The notes under the pieces: model-generated
What the model was told of the DNA's origin: nothing
The model's input: the letters and a program-made list of their open reading frames with translations, nothing else
Databases searched by the model: none
Made by a program: the position numbers and the translations under genes
Shown: in pieces, positions 20,886 through 29,116 of the stretch
Layout: each line of letters starts with the position of its first letter
Position numbering within the stretch: the first letter of the stretch is position 1
Origin: Actinomyces lilanjuaniae
GTDB taxonomy: Bacteria > Actinomycetota > Actinomycetes > Actinomycetales > Actinomycetaceae
DNA length: 64,000 nucleotides
Assembly: GCF_003606385.1 (NCBI RefSeq)
Contig: NZ_CP032514.1
Coordinates: 558,001 to 622,000 of the forward strand
Direction of reading: 5' to 3'

Positions 20886-22127
20886 TCAATGGTTCGGGTG
20901 CGCAGTGTGCAGGGCGTACGACATAAGCCAGCGTCCCAGCGTGGAGAAGACCCGCTCACGCACGGGCGGCTCGGAGAGGGTGAGGTCGTGGACACCGCCC
21001 GCAAAACGGGTGATGGTTACCAGGTTGCCCAGTCTTACAGAGTTTCGGGCGGCGGCCTGGGCGTCGATGATGGTGTCGGCGTGACGTGCCTGCGGCGTCC
21101 AGCCCAGGCTCACCCGGCTACGGGCCGAGGCCATCAACAGCACGGGGCAGTCGATGTCCAGGCCCTGGGCCACGCGGGCCTGGCCGTCCAGGACCGCCAG
21201 GAGCCAGCCGGGTCGTACCGGTGCCCAGGGACGCAGGACCCAGGCGGGGTTGAGGTCCCAGCCGGTGGCGTAGGGGTCCTGCGCCCAGGAGGGGTCCGGC
21301 AGCGCCCCGTCGCGTTCGTCGTTCCAGCCGTCGGCCACGTAGAACACATCAGAGGGGCTGATGGTGCCGGTGGGCAGCTCCATGCGTGGGCTCACACGTG
21401 CCAGGGTGCGTATCACCGGCCGACCCAGGGTGCGGGTGGGATGCCCGCCCCACGTCTCCAGCCAGGGGGAGGTGAGCGCTAGGCCGGACAGGACGCCGGG
21501 GTGACGGTGCGCCCACAGGGCGGCAGTCAGGCCTCCGGTGGAGTGGCCGTTGAGGACCACAGGGGTGCTCTGGACAGCGCGGTCCCAGTGGTCCTGCTCC
21601 GGCGGCTGGCCGGGGCGGCAGCCCGGCCGTCACGGCCTCCGCCCCGCCCGGCCCGGGGCGTAGGTCGTGCCCGGAGCGGATGATCTTGAGGGCCAGCCCC
21701 AGCTCCTCGTCGTAGTCGAGCAGGGAGGTGCACCACCCGTGCATCTGCCCTCGCGCCAGGAGCGGCCGTAGCGGCGCAGGTCCAGGGCGTAGAAGGCCCC
21801 GCCCAGGGCAGAGACCTCCCGGGCCAGGTGGGTCTGGAAGAAGTAGTCGTTCCAGCCGTGGAGGTAGAGGTAGGCGAAGACGGGGGCTGTGGGGGTGCCG
21901 GGCAGGGCGTGCGGGTCCTCGGCGGGGACGTGCCGCACCAGGGTGGCCACCGCGCCGTCGTCCTCGGTGTCCGGTGCCAGCTCCAGGGTGCGGGCCTGGA
22001 AGCCGGGACCCAGGATGTCGCGTGCCCAGGTGCCTGCGGGGGCGCCGGTACCTGCTGGGTTGGCGCCGCTGATGCCGACACCTGCCGGGCTGCTGCCAGT
22101 GCCTGCGGTGCTGTCAGTGGCTGGCAC
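20886..22127 (-). pseudogene. Alpha/beta hydrolase (S33-like), frame broken by two indels
   Basis: The intended protein is about 413 residues. The first part gives VFAYLYLHGWNDYFFQTHLA and FYALDLRRYGRSW; the second gives the nucleophile motif VVLNGHSTGGLTAALWAHRH, an acid region DCPVLLMASARSR and the His region GGVHDLTLS. The frame shifts by -1 near 21745 (after WREG, where QMHGW should follow) and by +1 near 21650 in a run of C; read straight through, a stop occurs at 21630. Sequencing error in GC runs is at least as likely as true inactivation. The gene is last of three behind the promoter at 22888-22916 and its start overlaps the preceding gene by 14 bases. Substrate unknown. Confidence 0.75.
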
Positions 22128-22527
22128 TGTGCTGTCCGTCCTGGACGCCTGCGGCGAGGGCGTTCTCGAGGGTGACCTCGGGGATGGAGGCGTCCTCCAG
22201 CCACTTCTGGAGCTGTCTGCTGTGCTCGGTGCTGGTCAGGACCGAGGCGGTGTCGATGGTGTGGTCGGCGCTCATCCACTCGTGGCCGGTGGCGTAGTCC
22301 TCCCCTGAGAGGTCCACCGCACCCACCTCCTCCGTCATGACGGGAGAGGCCAGGGAGATCGCCACACCCGTTGCCTGCGTGACCGGGTGCGGGATGGAGG
22401 ACAGCCCGGTGCTGAGCCCGCCGAGGCTCGCCGCGACCACGTCCTCCTCGACCTGGGCGGCCGACACCGCAGCCTGGGTGCGGGTATCAATAGCGGACTG
22501 GCTGATAAAAAGGTAGATGTAGGCCAC
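22114..22527 (-). CDS. Unknown small protein, upstream of hydrolase
   Basis: About 137 residues from GTG at 22527 (AGAGGA upstream); an alternative start at 22569 would overlap the previous gene. I do not recognise the family. The predicted protein is Ala/Ser/Thr-rich and largely helical, with a central stretch SSIPHPVTQATGVAISLASP and an acidic C-terminal half (QLQKWLEDASIPEVTLENAL). No signal peptide or Cys. It is the middle gene of a three-gene unit ending in the hydrolase and overlaps that gene by 14 bases, so a joint role is likely. Size and helicity recall small secretion-type helical proteins, but no WXG motif is seen. Confidence 0.55.
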   Translation of the reverse strand: MAYIYLFISQSAIDTRTQAAVSAAQVEEDVVAASLGGLSTGLSSIPHPVTQATGVAISLASPVMTEEVGAVDLSGEDYATGHEWMSADHTIDTASVLTSTEHSRQLQKWLEDASIPEVTLENALAAGVQDGQHSASH

Positions 22528-22559
22528 TGGCTGTCCTCTGCTCGTCGCTCCACTTATTC

Positions 22560-22847
22560 CTAGTCCCACTTAGCCCTGGGATCGTCCTCCTCAACCTCGT
22601 CGGGCTGGCCGTCAAAGGCCTCCTCCAGCGTGAGCTCCAGGTTGGACCAGGCAGAGCGCATGGTGTTGACGATCTCGAAGAGGATCTCCTCGTAGTCGGT
22701 CGCCCGGGGAGACGTCCACGAGTCCGACAGGTCTTGGCTGAGCGTGACTGCCTTGGTGGAGTCGTTCTCCAGGTCCAGCGTGAGGCGTGCGGTCCTGGTG
22801 CGCTCCAGCACTTTCCCGATCGCTGTCTTCTGCCTGTTCTCTGCCAA
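22560..22847 (-). CDS. Unknown small acidic protein, first gene of hydrolase unit
   Basis: About 95 residues from TTG at 22847, with GGAGCAAGAG upstream. The longer frame from ATG at 22916 is rejected because that codon lies inside the -35 element of a good promoter. The protein has a basic start (AENRQKTAIGKVLERTRTAR), then LTLDLENDSTKAVTLSQDLS, a helix IVNTMRSAWSNLELTLEEAF and an acidic end QPDEVEEDDPRAKWD. I do not recognise a family. It begins a unit of two small genes plus an alpha/beta hydrolase. Confidence 0.5.
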   Translation of the reverse strand: MAENRQKTAIGKVLERTRTARLTLDLENDSTKAVTLSQDLSDSWTSPRATDYEEILFEIVNTMRSAWSNLELTLEEAFDGQPDEVEEDDPRAKWD

Positions 22848-22868
22848 GGCTCTTGCTCCGCTAGTTCC

Positions 22869-22886
22869 GTGGTGGCGTGCCACCAC
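22869..22886 (-). promoter_or_regulatory. Operator-like palindrome at the transcription start
   Basis: Perfect inverted repeat GTGGTGGC-GT-GCCACCAC located two bases after the -10 element, hence on the transcription start of the small-gene/hydrolase unit. The position suits a repressor. Confidence 0.55.
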
Positions 22887-22887
22887 C

Positions 22888-22916
22888 ACGTTATTGAGCC
22901 GTGACAAATGTGTCAA
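22888..22916 (-). promoter_or_regulatory. Sigma-A promoter of the small-gene/hydrolase unit
   Basis: On the minus strand: TTGACA (22916-22911), exactly 17 bases, TAACGT (22893-22888). A second palindrome TGACA-AATG-TGTCA (22902-22915) overlaps the -35 element. Confidence 0.7.
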
Positions 22917-22988
22917 TGTCGTCTAGCGCAACACTTTTCTCACATGGGAGAGAAATGTGCTCCTGCGACGGGGTGCCGAGCCGTGGCA

Positions 22989-23004
22989 GAGGCGGGTCCG
23001 CCTC
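22989..23004 (-). terminator. Possible metX terminator hairpin
   Basis: GAGGCGG-GT-CCGCCTC begins 13 bases after the metX stop on the minus strand. No T-run follows, so this is tentative. Confidence 0.3.
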
Positions 23005-23016
23005 CTGCTCCTCTGG

Positions 23017-24267
23017 TTAGGCCTCCGGGTCCTCCAGGAACTCCCGCAGGATCGCCTCCATCTGGTCGGTCTCGATGAGGAACCCGTCGTGGCCGTGGAC
23101 GGAGGCCACGGTGCGCCTTCTGGCGTCCGGTACGCCGTCAGCCAGCTCCTGGGCCTGGGCGGGCAGGAACAGGCGGTCAGAGTCCACGTCCACCACCAGG
23201 GTGCGGGCGGTGACCCGCCCCAGGGCGGCCTGGATCCCCCCGCGCCCGGTCCCGACGTCGTGGACCATCATGGAGTGGGTGACAATAAGATAGGTGTTAG
23301 CGTCAAAACGGGCCAACAGTTTGCCCGCGTGGTAGTCCAGGTAGGACTCCACCTGGTAGCGGCCGCCCACTGCCGGGTCCTCCTCCCCCTGGTGCGCCCG
23401 GCCGAAGCGCTGGTCCAGCTCGGCGGCCGAGCGGTAGGTGGTGTGGGCCAGCGCCCGCGCCAGCGCCAGGCCCCGCACGGGCCCCACCGGGTGGGAGTAG
23501 TAGTCGCCATCAAGGAAGTAGGGGTCCCCCACGATCGCCAGCTCCTGGAGGTGGCACCAGGCCAGCTGGTCGGCGGTGGTGGAGGCCCCGGTGGCTACCA
23601 GTGCCAGGTTGCGTACCCGGTGCGGGTGACTCACGGCCCACTCGAGGGCTCGGTGCCCTCCCAGGGAGGCGCCGACCACCAGGTGGAAGGCCTCGATCCC
23701 CAGCGCGTCAGCCAGGCGGGTCTCGGCCTCCACGGCGTCGCGGGTGGTCAGCCAGGGGAAGCGTGACCCCCACGGGCGGCCGTCCGGCGCGAGGGAGGAC
23801 GGCCCGGTCGAGCCCTGGCACCCGCCCAGGATGTTGGCGGCCACGACGAAGTACCTCTGCGTGTCGATGGCCCTGCCCGGGCCGACGACGCCGGGCCACC
23901 ACCCGGGGGTGGGGTGCCCGGGTCCTGCCTCACCGGTGACGTGGGAGTCCCCGGTCAGAGCGTGCAGCACCAGGACGGCGTTGTCGCGCTGCTCGGACAG
24001 GCGCCCCCAGGTCTCGAAGGCCAGCGTGGTGTCCGGTAGGACCTCGCCGGACTCCAGGGGCATGTCCCCGATCTCCAGGAAGCGTCGGCGTCCCGGGTCG
24101 TTGCCGGGCCTCCACGCCCCGGTGGGGGAGCCTGCCTCGCGGTCCACCAGCTTGGAGGAGGCTGTGCCCACGCCGTAGGCGGGAGCCTCCTCGGTGTCGC
24201 TGATGAGCGTGGGGGAGGGGCGGGGCGCCTGGTCCGTGCCCGGGTCATGCGTGCCCGGGAGGCTCAC
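23017..24267 (-). CDS. metX: Homoserine O-acetyltransferase
   Basis: Transfers acetyl from acetyl-CoA to homoserine in methionine synthesis. The 416-residue alpha/beta hydrolase-fold protein shows VLVLHALTGDSHVTG, GGCQGSTGPSSLAPDGRPWG, the nucleophile Ser in VVGASLGGHRALEWAVSHP (about residue 200), the oxyanion and Asp region DVDSDRLFLPAQ and the catalytic His in VHGHDGFLIE. GTG at 24267 overlaps the metY stop (GTGA), so metY-metX are co-transcribed and coupled. The N-terminal 55 residues are poorly conserved. Confidence 0.95.
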   Translation of the reverse strand: MSLPGTHDPGTDQAPRPSPTLISDTEEAPAYGVGTASSKLVDREAGSPTGAWRPGNDPGRRRFLEIGDMPLESGEVLPDTTLAFETWGRLSEQRDNAVLVLHALTGDSHVTGEAGPGHPTPGWWPGVVGPGRAIDTQRYFVVAANILGGCQGSTGPSSLAPDGRPWGSRFPWLTTRDAVEAETRLADALGIEAFHLVVGASLGGHRALEWAVSHPHRVRNLALVATGASTTADQLAWCHLQELAIVGDPYFLDGDYYSHPVGPVRGLALARALAHTTYRSAAELDQRFGRAHQGEEDPAVGGRYQVESYLDYHAGKLLARFDANTYLIVTHSMMVHDVGTGRGGIQAALGRVTARTLVVDVDSDRLFLPAQAQELADGVPDARRRTVASVHGHDGFLIETDQMEAILREFLEDPEA

Positions 24268-25646
24268 GGCTGGCCTCCTGAGGCGGCAGCCAGGCCGCGC
24301 TCCAGGTCCGCCAGGATGTCGTCGATGTGCTCGATACCGACACTCAGGCGCACCGTGCCGGCACCGATCCCCGAGGCGGCCAGCCCCGCGTCGTCTAGCT
24401 GGGAGTGGGTGGTGGTGGCCGGGTGGACCGCCAGGGAGCGCACGTCACCGATGTTGGCCAGGTTGGAGAACAGCCGCAGGGCGTCGATAAAGGCGGCCCC
24501 GGCCTGTCGGCCCCCCGGCAGGTCGAAGGCCAAGACCGCTCCCGCGCCCCGCGGACAGTACTTGCGGTGCAGGTGGTAGTAGGGGCTGGAGGCCAGGCCC
24601 GAGTAGCGCACGTCGGCGACGTCGTCGCGCGCCTCCAGCCAGGTGGCCACAGCCAGGGCGTTGTCCACGTGGCGCTCCATGCGCAGGGAGAGGGTCTCGA
24701 TGCCCTGGGCGATGAGGAAGGCCGAGTGCGGGGCCAGGGGGAAGCCCAGGTCCCGCTGCCCCTGGGTGCGGGCCTTGAGGACAAAGGCCAGGTTGGCTCC
24801 CAGGGGGCTGCCCACGCCTAGGTCCCGGGCGTAGACCAGGCCGTGGTAGGACTCGTCGGGCGTGTTGAACCCGGGGAAGCGCTGCGGCGCAGCCGCGAAG
24901 TCAAAGTTCCCCGAGTCCACGATGACTCCGGCTACCGACGAGCCGTGCCCTCCCAGAAACTTGGTGGCTGAGGCCACGACGATGTCGGCGCCCCACTCGA
25001 TGGGGCGGGTCAGGAACGGCGAGGCCACCGTGTTGTCCACGACCAGAGGGATGCCCTGGGCGTGGGCCGCTGCGGCCACCGGTTCGATGTCGAGGATGTC
25101 ACCGCGGGGGTTGGGGATCGTCTCCCGAAGAAGGCGATGGTGCGCTTGTCGGCCTGGGAGGACCACGCCTGGGGTCGGCAGGGTCGTCCACGAAGCGTGT
25201 CTCGATGCCGAGCCGGGGCAGGGAGTGGGCCAGCAGGTTGGTGGTGCCCCGTACAGGGAGGGGGAGGCCACGATATTGCTGCCCGCGCCTCCCAGGGTCA
25301 GGAAGGTCAGGGTTTGGGCTGCCTGCCCGGAGGCGGTCAGCAGCGCTCCTGCGCCCCCCTCCAGGGCGGCGATGCGGTTCTCGACGATCTCGTTGGTCGG
25401 GTTGTTCAGCCGGGTGTAGATAGGGCCCAGGTCGGTCAGCGCAAAGCGCGCGGCGGCCTGCTCGGCGGAGTCGAAGACGTAGGAGGTGGTCTGGTAGATG
25501 GGGATGGCCCGGGAGCGGGTGCTGTCCGACCTGGGGTCGTGGCCTGCCTGGACCTGCTTGGTCTCGAACCGCCACCCGTGCGGGCTGCCGGGGCTGGGGG
25601 GCTCAGCAGTGGTGGGGCTGGTCTGGGTGGACGTCGGTTCTGGCAT
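24264..25646 (-). CDS. metY: O-acetylhomoserine sulfhydrylase (three compensating indels)
   Basis: PLP-dependent synthesis of homocysteine from O-acetylhomoserine and sulfide. Start ATG at 25646 with AAGGAG upstream, intended length about 461. Visible: SRAIPIYQTTSYVFDSAEQA, YTRLNNPTNEIVENRIAALE, DNTVASPFLTRPIEWGADIV and the PLP lysine region SATKFLGGHGSSVAG. Between about 25245 and 25130 the frame is lost and regained by three single-base deletions (after SPSLYG, after DDPADP, before ETIPNPRG); the expected GTTNLLAHSLPRLGIETRF lies in another frame. Because the three sum to one codon, the frame stays open overall, but about 35 residues are garbled as given. This strongly suggests base-calling errors. 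Confidence 0.9.
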   Translation of the reverse strand: MPEPTSTQTSPTTAEPPSPGSPHGWRFETKQVQAGHDPRSDSTRSRAIPIYQTTSYVFDSAEQAAARFALTDLGPIYTRLNNPTNEIVENRIAALEGGAGALLTASGQAAQTLTFLTLGGAGSNIVASPSLYGAPPTCWPTPCPGSASRHASWTTLPTPGVVLPGRQAHHRLLRETIPNPRGDILDIEPVAAAAHAQGIPLVVDNTVASPFLTRPIEWGADIVVASATKFLGGHGSSVAGVIVDSGNFDFAAAPQRFPGFNTPDESYHGLVYARDLGVGSPLGANLAFVLKARTQGQRDLGFPLAPHSAFLIAQGIETLSLRMERHVDNALAVATWLEARDDVADVRYSGLASSPYYHLHRKYCPRGAGAVLAFDLPGGRQAGAAFIDALRLFSNLANIGDVRSLAVHPATTTHSQLDDAGLAASGIGAGTVRLSVGIEHIDDILADLERGLAAASGGQP

Positions 25647-26396
25647 AGGGGTGCTCCTTGGAGGCGGCGGTGACCGGGGGAGCGCTGGAACGACCTGGAC
25701 CTTGTGCACCTGCGGCCCGTGGACCTCGGTCGTCCTCAGGCTGCCGTCCTCCGACCGCCTCAGGCCGGGGCGGACCGGGCGCGAGCCAACTGCCTGACCG
25801 GTTCCTGACGCTGGCGGTGCGTGGTGCGGGAAGGTGTCCTGCGTCCTCTGCTGTCACCAGGGTGGGCAGGGGCGGGGTGACGCGTACGGGCTGGCGTACG
25901 CGTCAGCGGCGCATTCGACGGGTGCTGTCCCCCGCCTGGAGCCGGGTCCCGGTCTGGTGCTGGGTGCAGGACATGGTGCGCACTCTACCGGTCCGTGAGG
26001 TGCGGCGCGAGTGTGAGGCTGCGGGGTCCGCAGCGTCCGGGAGGGGGATCGGCCGGGCGTCGGCCACGCTGGCGTCGTCGACAACGGCCGACGGCGCCCG
26101 GGAGGGGGCGGAGTGGCCCGGAGTAGCCCGGAGTGGCGCGGAGTAACCGGAGTCCCCGGAGTACCCGGAGTAACTCGGTGAGGACTGCGTCCGGGGTGGT
26201 CGGTGCGTAGCGCCGGGCGGCGGCTCAGGAGGGGACGGCACCCCTTCTCGCGCCCTGCGCCGCCCTTCACCCACCCTTAGTGAGAGAGATATCACAAAAG
26301 CCGCTCGTCGGTCTCAGCGCTGTCGATCCGCGTCATAGCGGGGAATGCCTGAAATGACAGAGGTGTAAGTTGTTGATGTGAATGATGTGGGCAGTG
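25647..26396. other. Long intergenic region between metY and the NlpC/P60 gene
   Basis: No supported gene. Open frames here are low-complexity and lack ribosome sites. I looked upstream of metY for SAM-type riboswitch cores and found no convincing match. The only clear structure is the CGGAGT repeat array at 26109-26174. Confidence 0.5.
26109..26174. repeat. CGGAGT array with 10/9-bp phasing
   Basis: Seven CGGAGT copies start at 26109, 26119, 26129, 26139, 26148, 26157 and 26166, so spacing is 10,10,10,9,9,9. The intervening bases vary (GGCC, AGCC, GGCG, AAC, CCC, ACC, AAC). Near-helical phasing fits a cooperative protein-binding array; microsatellite drift is the alternative. It lies about 220 bases before the predicted promoter of the NlpC/P60 gene. 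Confidence 0.75.
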
Positions 26397-26425
26397 TTTC
26401 CAGAATGAACGCGAGCGACTAATGT
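26397..26425 (+). promoter_or_regulatory. Candidate promoter of the NlpC/P60 gene
   Basis: TTTCCA (26397-26402), 17-base spacer, TAATGT (26420-26425); each hexamer matches 4 of 6 consensus positions. It predicts a leader of about 80 bases. Confidence 0.5.
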
Positions 26426-26512
26426 GGCGATACCAAGACCCGCAGTGACCCGCAGCGCGGGCGGACCAGCACCCTGCTGACCCGTGACAACTGCCTGACG
26501 ACGGAGACCTTC

Positions 26513-28087
26513 GTGAGCCTGAAGTACCAGAACCGATGGGGGCGCGGCCTGGCGGCTGCCGCCGCCTTGGCGCTGGCGTGCACCCTGACGCCCGCCTCGT
26601 ACGCCGACCCCGTGGACCAGGAGGACATTGACGACGCCAGGGCCGCTGAGACGACGACGTCAGCATCTATCGAGGACCTGGAGGAGGCCCTCGTCGAGCT
26701 GAGCGCCAACCTGGAGGCGGCCCAGGTCAATGCCCAGGCTGCCAACGAGGACTACCTTGTGGCGGTGGACGAGCTGGCTACGGCCACCTCACAGGCGCAG
26801 CAGGCGCAGGAGGACGCCGAGGCTGCTGTGCAGGAGACTGAGGAGGCGCGCTCCGAGCTCGGGTCCGTCGTCGTGCAGACCTACCAGGAGGGCGGCACCG
26901 CTCTGACAGCCCTGACGCCCTACCTGACCAGCGAGTCGCTGTCTGACCTCGCTGACGCCGGTGCGGCGTTGACGCGCGTGGGGGAGACCACCGACGCCAA
27001 GGTCCAGGAGGTCGAGGCGAACCAGGCTGTGGCCGAGTCCAAGAAGGACCTTGCTGACAGCAGGCTCACTACCAAGGAGACTGCGGCCCAGAACGCGCAG
27101 GAGGCCAAGACGACGGCCGATGCCGCTGCCACGGCCGCCCAGACCGCGGTCACACAGGCCCAGGACCAGCGTGCTGTCCTCATTGAGCAGCTGGCCACCC
27201 AGCGCAGCACTACCGTTGAGCTGGAGACGCAGTACCAGGACCAGCTGGAGGAGCAGCGCAGGCAGAGCGAGGAAGAGGCGGCCAGGGAAGCCCTTGGTGT
27301 GACCCAGGAGGAGGCCCAGCCCTCTGAGGAGGGCGAGGGCTCCGAGGGGCAGGCTGCTGATGAGGCCTCTGAGCCGCCAGTGCAGGAGTCTGCGCAGCCG
27401 CAGCCTGAGGACGAGATGGCGGCCGAGGATGGCGAGGCTGCTCAGGAGGCGCCTGCTGAGGAGCCTGCGCCGGCCCAGGAGGCGCCTGCTGAGGACCCTG
27501 CGCCGGCCCAGGAGGAGTCGGCTGAGGAGCCTGCGCCCGCCCAGGAGGAGCCTGCCCAGGAGGAGTCGGCTGAGGAGCCTGCGCCCGCCCAGGAGGAGCC
27601 TGCCCAGGAGGAGTCGGCTGAGGAGTCCGCGCCGGCCCAGGAGGCGCCGGCCCAGGAGCCTGCGCCTGCCCAGGAGCCTGCGCCCGCCCAGGAGGCGCCC
27701 GCTGCACCTGCAACATCCTCAGGCTCCGGTGCGACCACTGCGATTGCCGCTGCCAGGAGCTACATCGGGACCCCGTACGTGTGGGGCGGGGAGTCGCGCT
27801 CGGGTCTGGACTGCTCGGGACTGACCATGATGTCCTACCGCGAGGCTGGCGTATACCTCACCCACTCCTCTCGGGTCCAGTACGGCCAGGGAGCGCAGGT
27901 GCCCCTGTCCGGCGCCCAGCCGGGGGACCTGGTGTTCTGGTCCTCCAATGGGACCCAGTCGGGCATCTACCACGTCGCCATCTACCTCGGTGACGGCATG
28001 ATGATCGAGGCGCCGACCTTCGGGTACACGGTGCGGATCACCGCGATGCGCTATTCCGGGGCTATGCCCTACGCCGTCCGGCCCTGA
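26513..28087 (+). CDS. Secreted NlpC/P60 peptidoglycan hydrolase with coiled coil
   Basis: Predicted D,L-endopeptidase acting on peptidoglycan outside the cell, organised like RipA/PcsB-type division hydrolases. GTG at 26513 with GGAG upstream. Of 524 residues: signal peptide 1-31 ([19 protein letters not shown]), long Ala/Glu/Gln coiled coil about 35-245, an acidic Pro/Ala/Gln/Glu repeat region about 270-400, then NlpC/P60 about 405-524 with the catalytic Cys in [13 protein letters not shown] and His in [13 protein letters not shown]. The coiled coil probably occludes the active site until activated by a divisome partner, as known for PcsB/RipA; that is inference here. A bidirectional terminator follows. 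Confidence 0.92.
   Translation: MSLKYQNRWGRGLAAAAALALACTLTPASYADPVDQEDIDDARAAETTTSASIEDLEEALVELSANLEAAQVNAQAANEDYLVAVDELATATSQAQQAQEDAEAAVQETEEARSELGSVVVQTYQEGGTALTALTPYLTSESLSDLADAGAALTRVGETTDAKVQEVEANQAVAESKKDLADSRLTTKETAAQNAQEAKTTADAAATAAQTAVTQAQDQRAVLIEQLATQRSTTVELETQYQDQLEEQRRQSEEEAAREALGVTQEEAQPSEEGEGSEGQAADEASEPPVQESAQPQPEDEMAAEDGEAAQEAPAEEPAPAQEAPAEDPAPAQEESAEEPAPAQEEPAQEESAEEPAPAQEEPAQEESAEESAPAQEAPAQEPAPAQEPAPAQEAPAAPATSSGSGATTAIAAARSYIGTPYVWGGESRSGLDCSGLTMMSYREAGVYLTHSSRVQYGQGAQVPLSGAQPGDLVFWSSNGTQSGIYHVAIYLGDGMMIEAPTFGYTVRITAMRYSGAMPYAVRP
27451..27705 (+). repeat. Intragenic repeats encoding [18 protein letters not shown] units
   Basis: Degenerate 15-30 bp direct repeats (for example CCGGCCCAGGAG and GAGTCGGCTGAGGAG) encode Pro/Ala/Gln/Glu-rich wall-spanning sequence. 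Such stretches vary in copy number between strains. Confidence 0.75.
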
Positions 28088-28140
28088 CGGCATACGCGGC
28101 CTGCGTGGCAAGCTTGCGCAACAAGTACAAGTACAAAGCG

Positions 28141-28196
28141 CAACGAAAACGTCAGAGGACAACACTCCACCGCGTTGTCCTCTGACGTTTTCGTTG
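28141..28196. terminator. Bidirectional terminator between NlpC/P60 gene and ppa
   Basis: Perfect 23-bp inverted repeat (28141-28163 and 28174-28196) around a 10-base loop, with AAAA/TTTT tracts inside the stem ends. It serves the two convergent genes. Confidence 0.92.
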
Positions 28197-28261
28197 TCTG
28201 GATTGCCTGGCTCGCGGCCTTGCTGCCGAGGTGGAGCGCAGAGGCGGAGCCAGGTCCCCCG

Positions 28262-28759
28262 TCAGCTCTCGCGCGCGACTCGCTCGGCCTCGCGCTGGTA
28301 GGAGACGCGGATCTCCTCCTCCGCCTCCTCGCGCCCGACCCAGTGGGCTCCCTCCACCGACTTGCCTGGCTCCAGGTCCTTGTAGACCTCGAAGAAGTGC
28401 TGGATCTCCAGGCGGTGGAACTCGCTGACGTCCTCGATGTCTGTGCGCCAGGATGCGCGCTGGTCCGCGCTGGGTACGCACAGGACCTTGTCGTCCCCGC
28501 CTTTCTCGTCGCGCATGCGGAACATTCCCAGTGCCCGGCAGCGGATGACGCAGCCAGGGAAGGTGGGCTCCTCCAGGAGCACCAGCGCGTCCAGGGGGTC
28601 GCCGTCCTCTCCGAGCGTGTCGTCAATGAAGCCGTAGTCGTCGGGATAGCGCGTCGAGGTGAAGAGCATCCGGTCCAGCCTGATCCGGCCGGTCTCGTGG
28701 TCGATCTCGTACTTGTTGCGGTTTCCCTTGGGGATCTCGATGGTGACGTCGAACTCCAC
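28262..28759 (-). CDS. ppa: Inorganic pyrophosphatase
   Basis: Hydrolyses pyrophosphate to phosphate in the cytoplasm. At 165 residues it is a typical family I enzyme. The metal-binding signature [16 protein letters not shown] is present, with [13 protein letters not shown] near the N-terminus and [13 protein letters not shown]. The C-terminal half holds [20 protein letters not shown] and [16 protein letters not shown] at 28759 with GGGAGCCTCC-type pairing weak. Divergent from the carboxypeptidase gene, an arrangement common in actinobacteria. Confidence 0.97.
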   Translation of the reverse strand: MEFDVTIEIPKGNRNKYEIDHETGRIRLDRMLFTSTRYPDDYGFIDDTLGEDGDPLDALVLLEEPTFPGCVIRCRALGMFRMRDEKGGDDKVLCVPSADQRASWRTDIEDVSEFHRLEIQHFFEVYKDLEPGKSVEGAHWVGREEAEEEIRVSYQREAERVARES

Positions 28760-29116
28760 GGGAGCCTCCTTTGCGTGTCTTCCAGCCCGAAAAGTGCCCT
28801 AGGCACGACGTCGGGGTGCGGTCCCGTCCCGGCTGGTGGGGTCTCAACGGCACTAGTGTGGCCCACAGTCGGCCCTGGCGACAGCAGCCACAGGCCTCAT
28901 CTTCGGCTGTCCTGGGCTGTCATGAGCCGTCCTTGGCGGTCGCCGCTGGCCGGTCTCTCCGGGAGCCGTCTGCTCTCCCGGTCATCGCGTCCGGTAGCCT
29001 GGCTGGTGCCTGGTTGTGGGACCGGCCCTGGTTGAGCCGCTGGCAGGTAGTTGCCTGACAGCGGCGGGTGCGCTCCTGCCGTGGCTCGACGGCACCTGAG
29101 GATGAACGGAGAACAC
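28760..29116. other. Divergent intergenic region ppa/dacB
   Basis: No gene supported. It must carry the ppa and dacB promoters. A short palindrome GTGCC-CTA-GGCAC (28794-28806) lies 35 bases before ppa. Confidence 0.4.

Noticed and set aside
22560..22916. ATG at 22916 as start of the small acidic protein
   Set aside because: This codon lies within the TTGACA -35 element of the gene's own promoter, so it cannot be on the transcript.
25647..25900. Possible SAM or SAH riboswitch upstream of metY
   Set aside because: I looked for the GGCAACC-type cores and pseudoknot pairing and found no convincing match.
26109..26174. CGGAGT repeats as a CRISPR array
   Set aside because: Units of 6 bases with 3-4 base gaps are far too short and no cas genes are near.
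26150..26512. Possible c-di-AMP (ydaO) riboswitch upstream of the NlpC/P60 gene
   Set aside because: Such riboswitches often precede these genes in actinobacteria, but the leader lacks recognisable ydaO core motifs and is predicted to be only about 80 bases.
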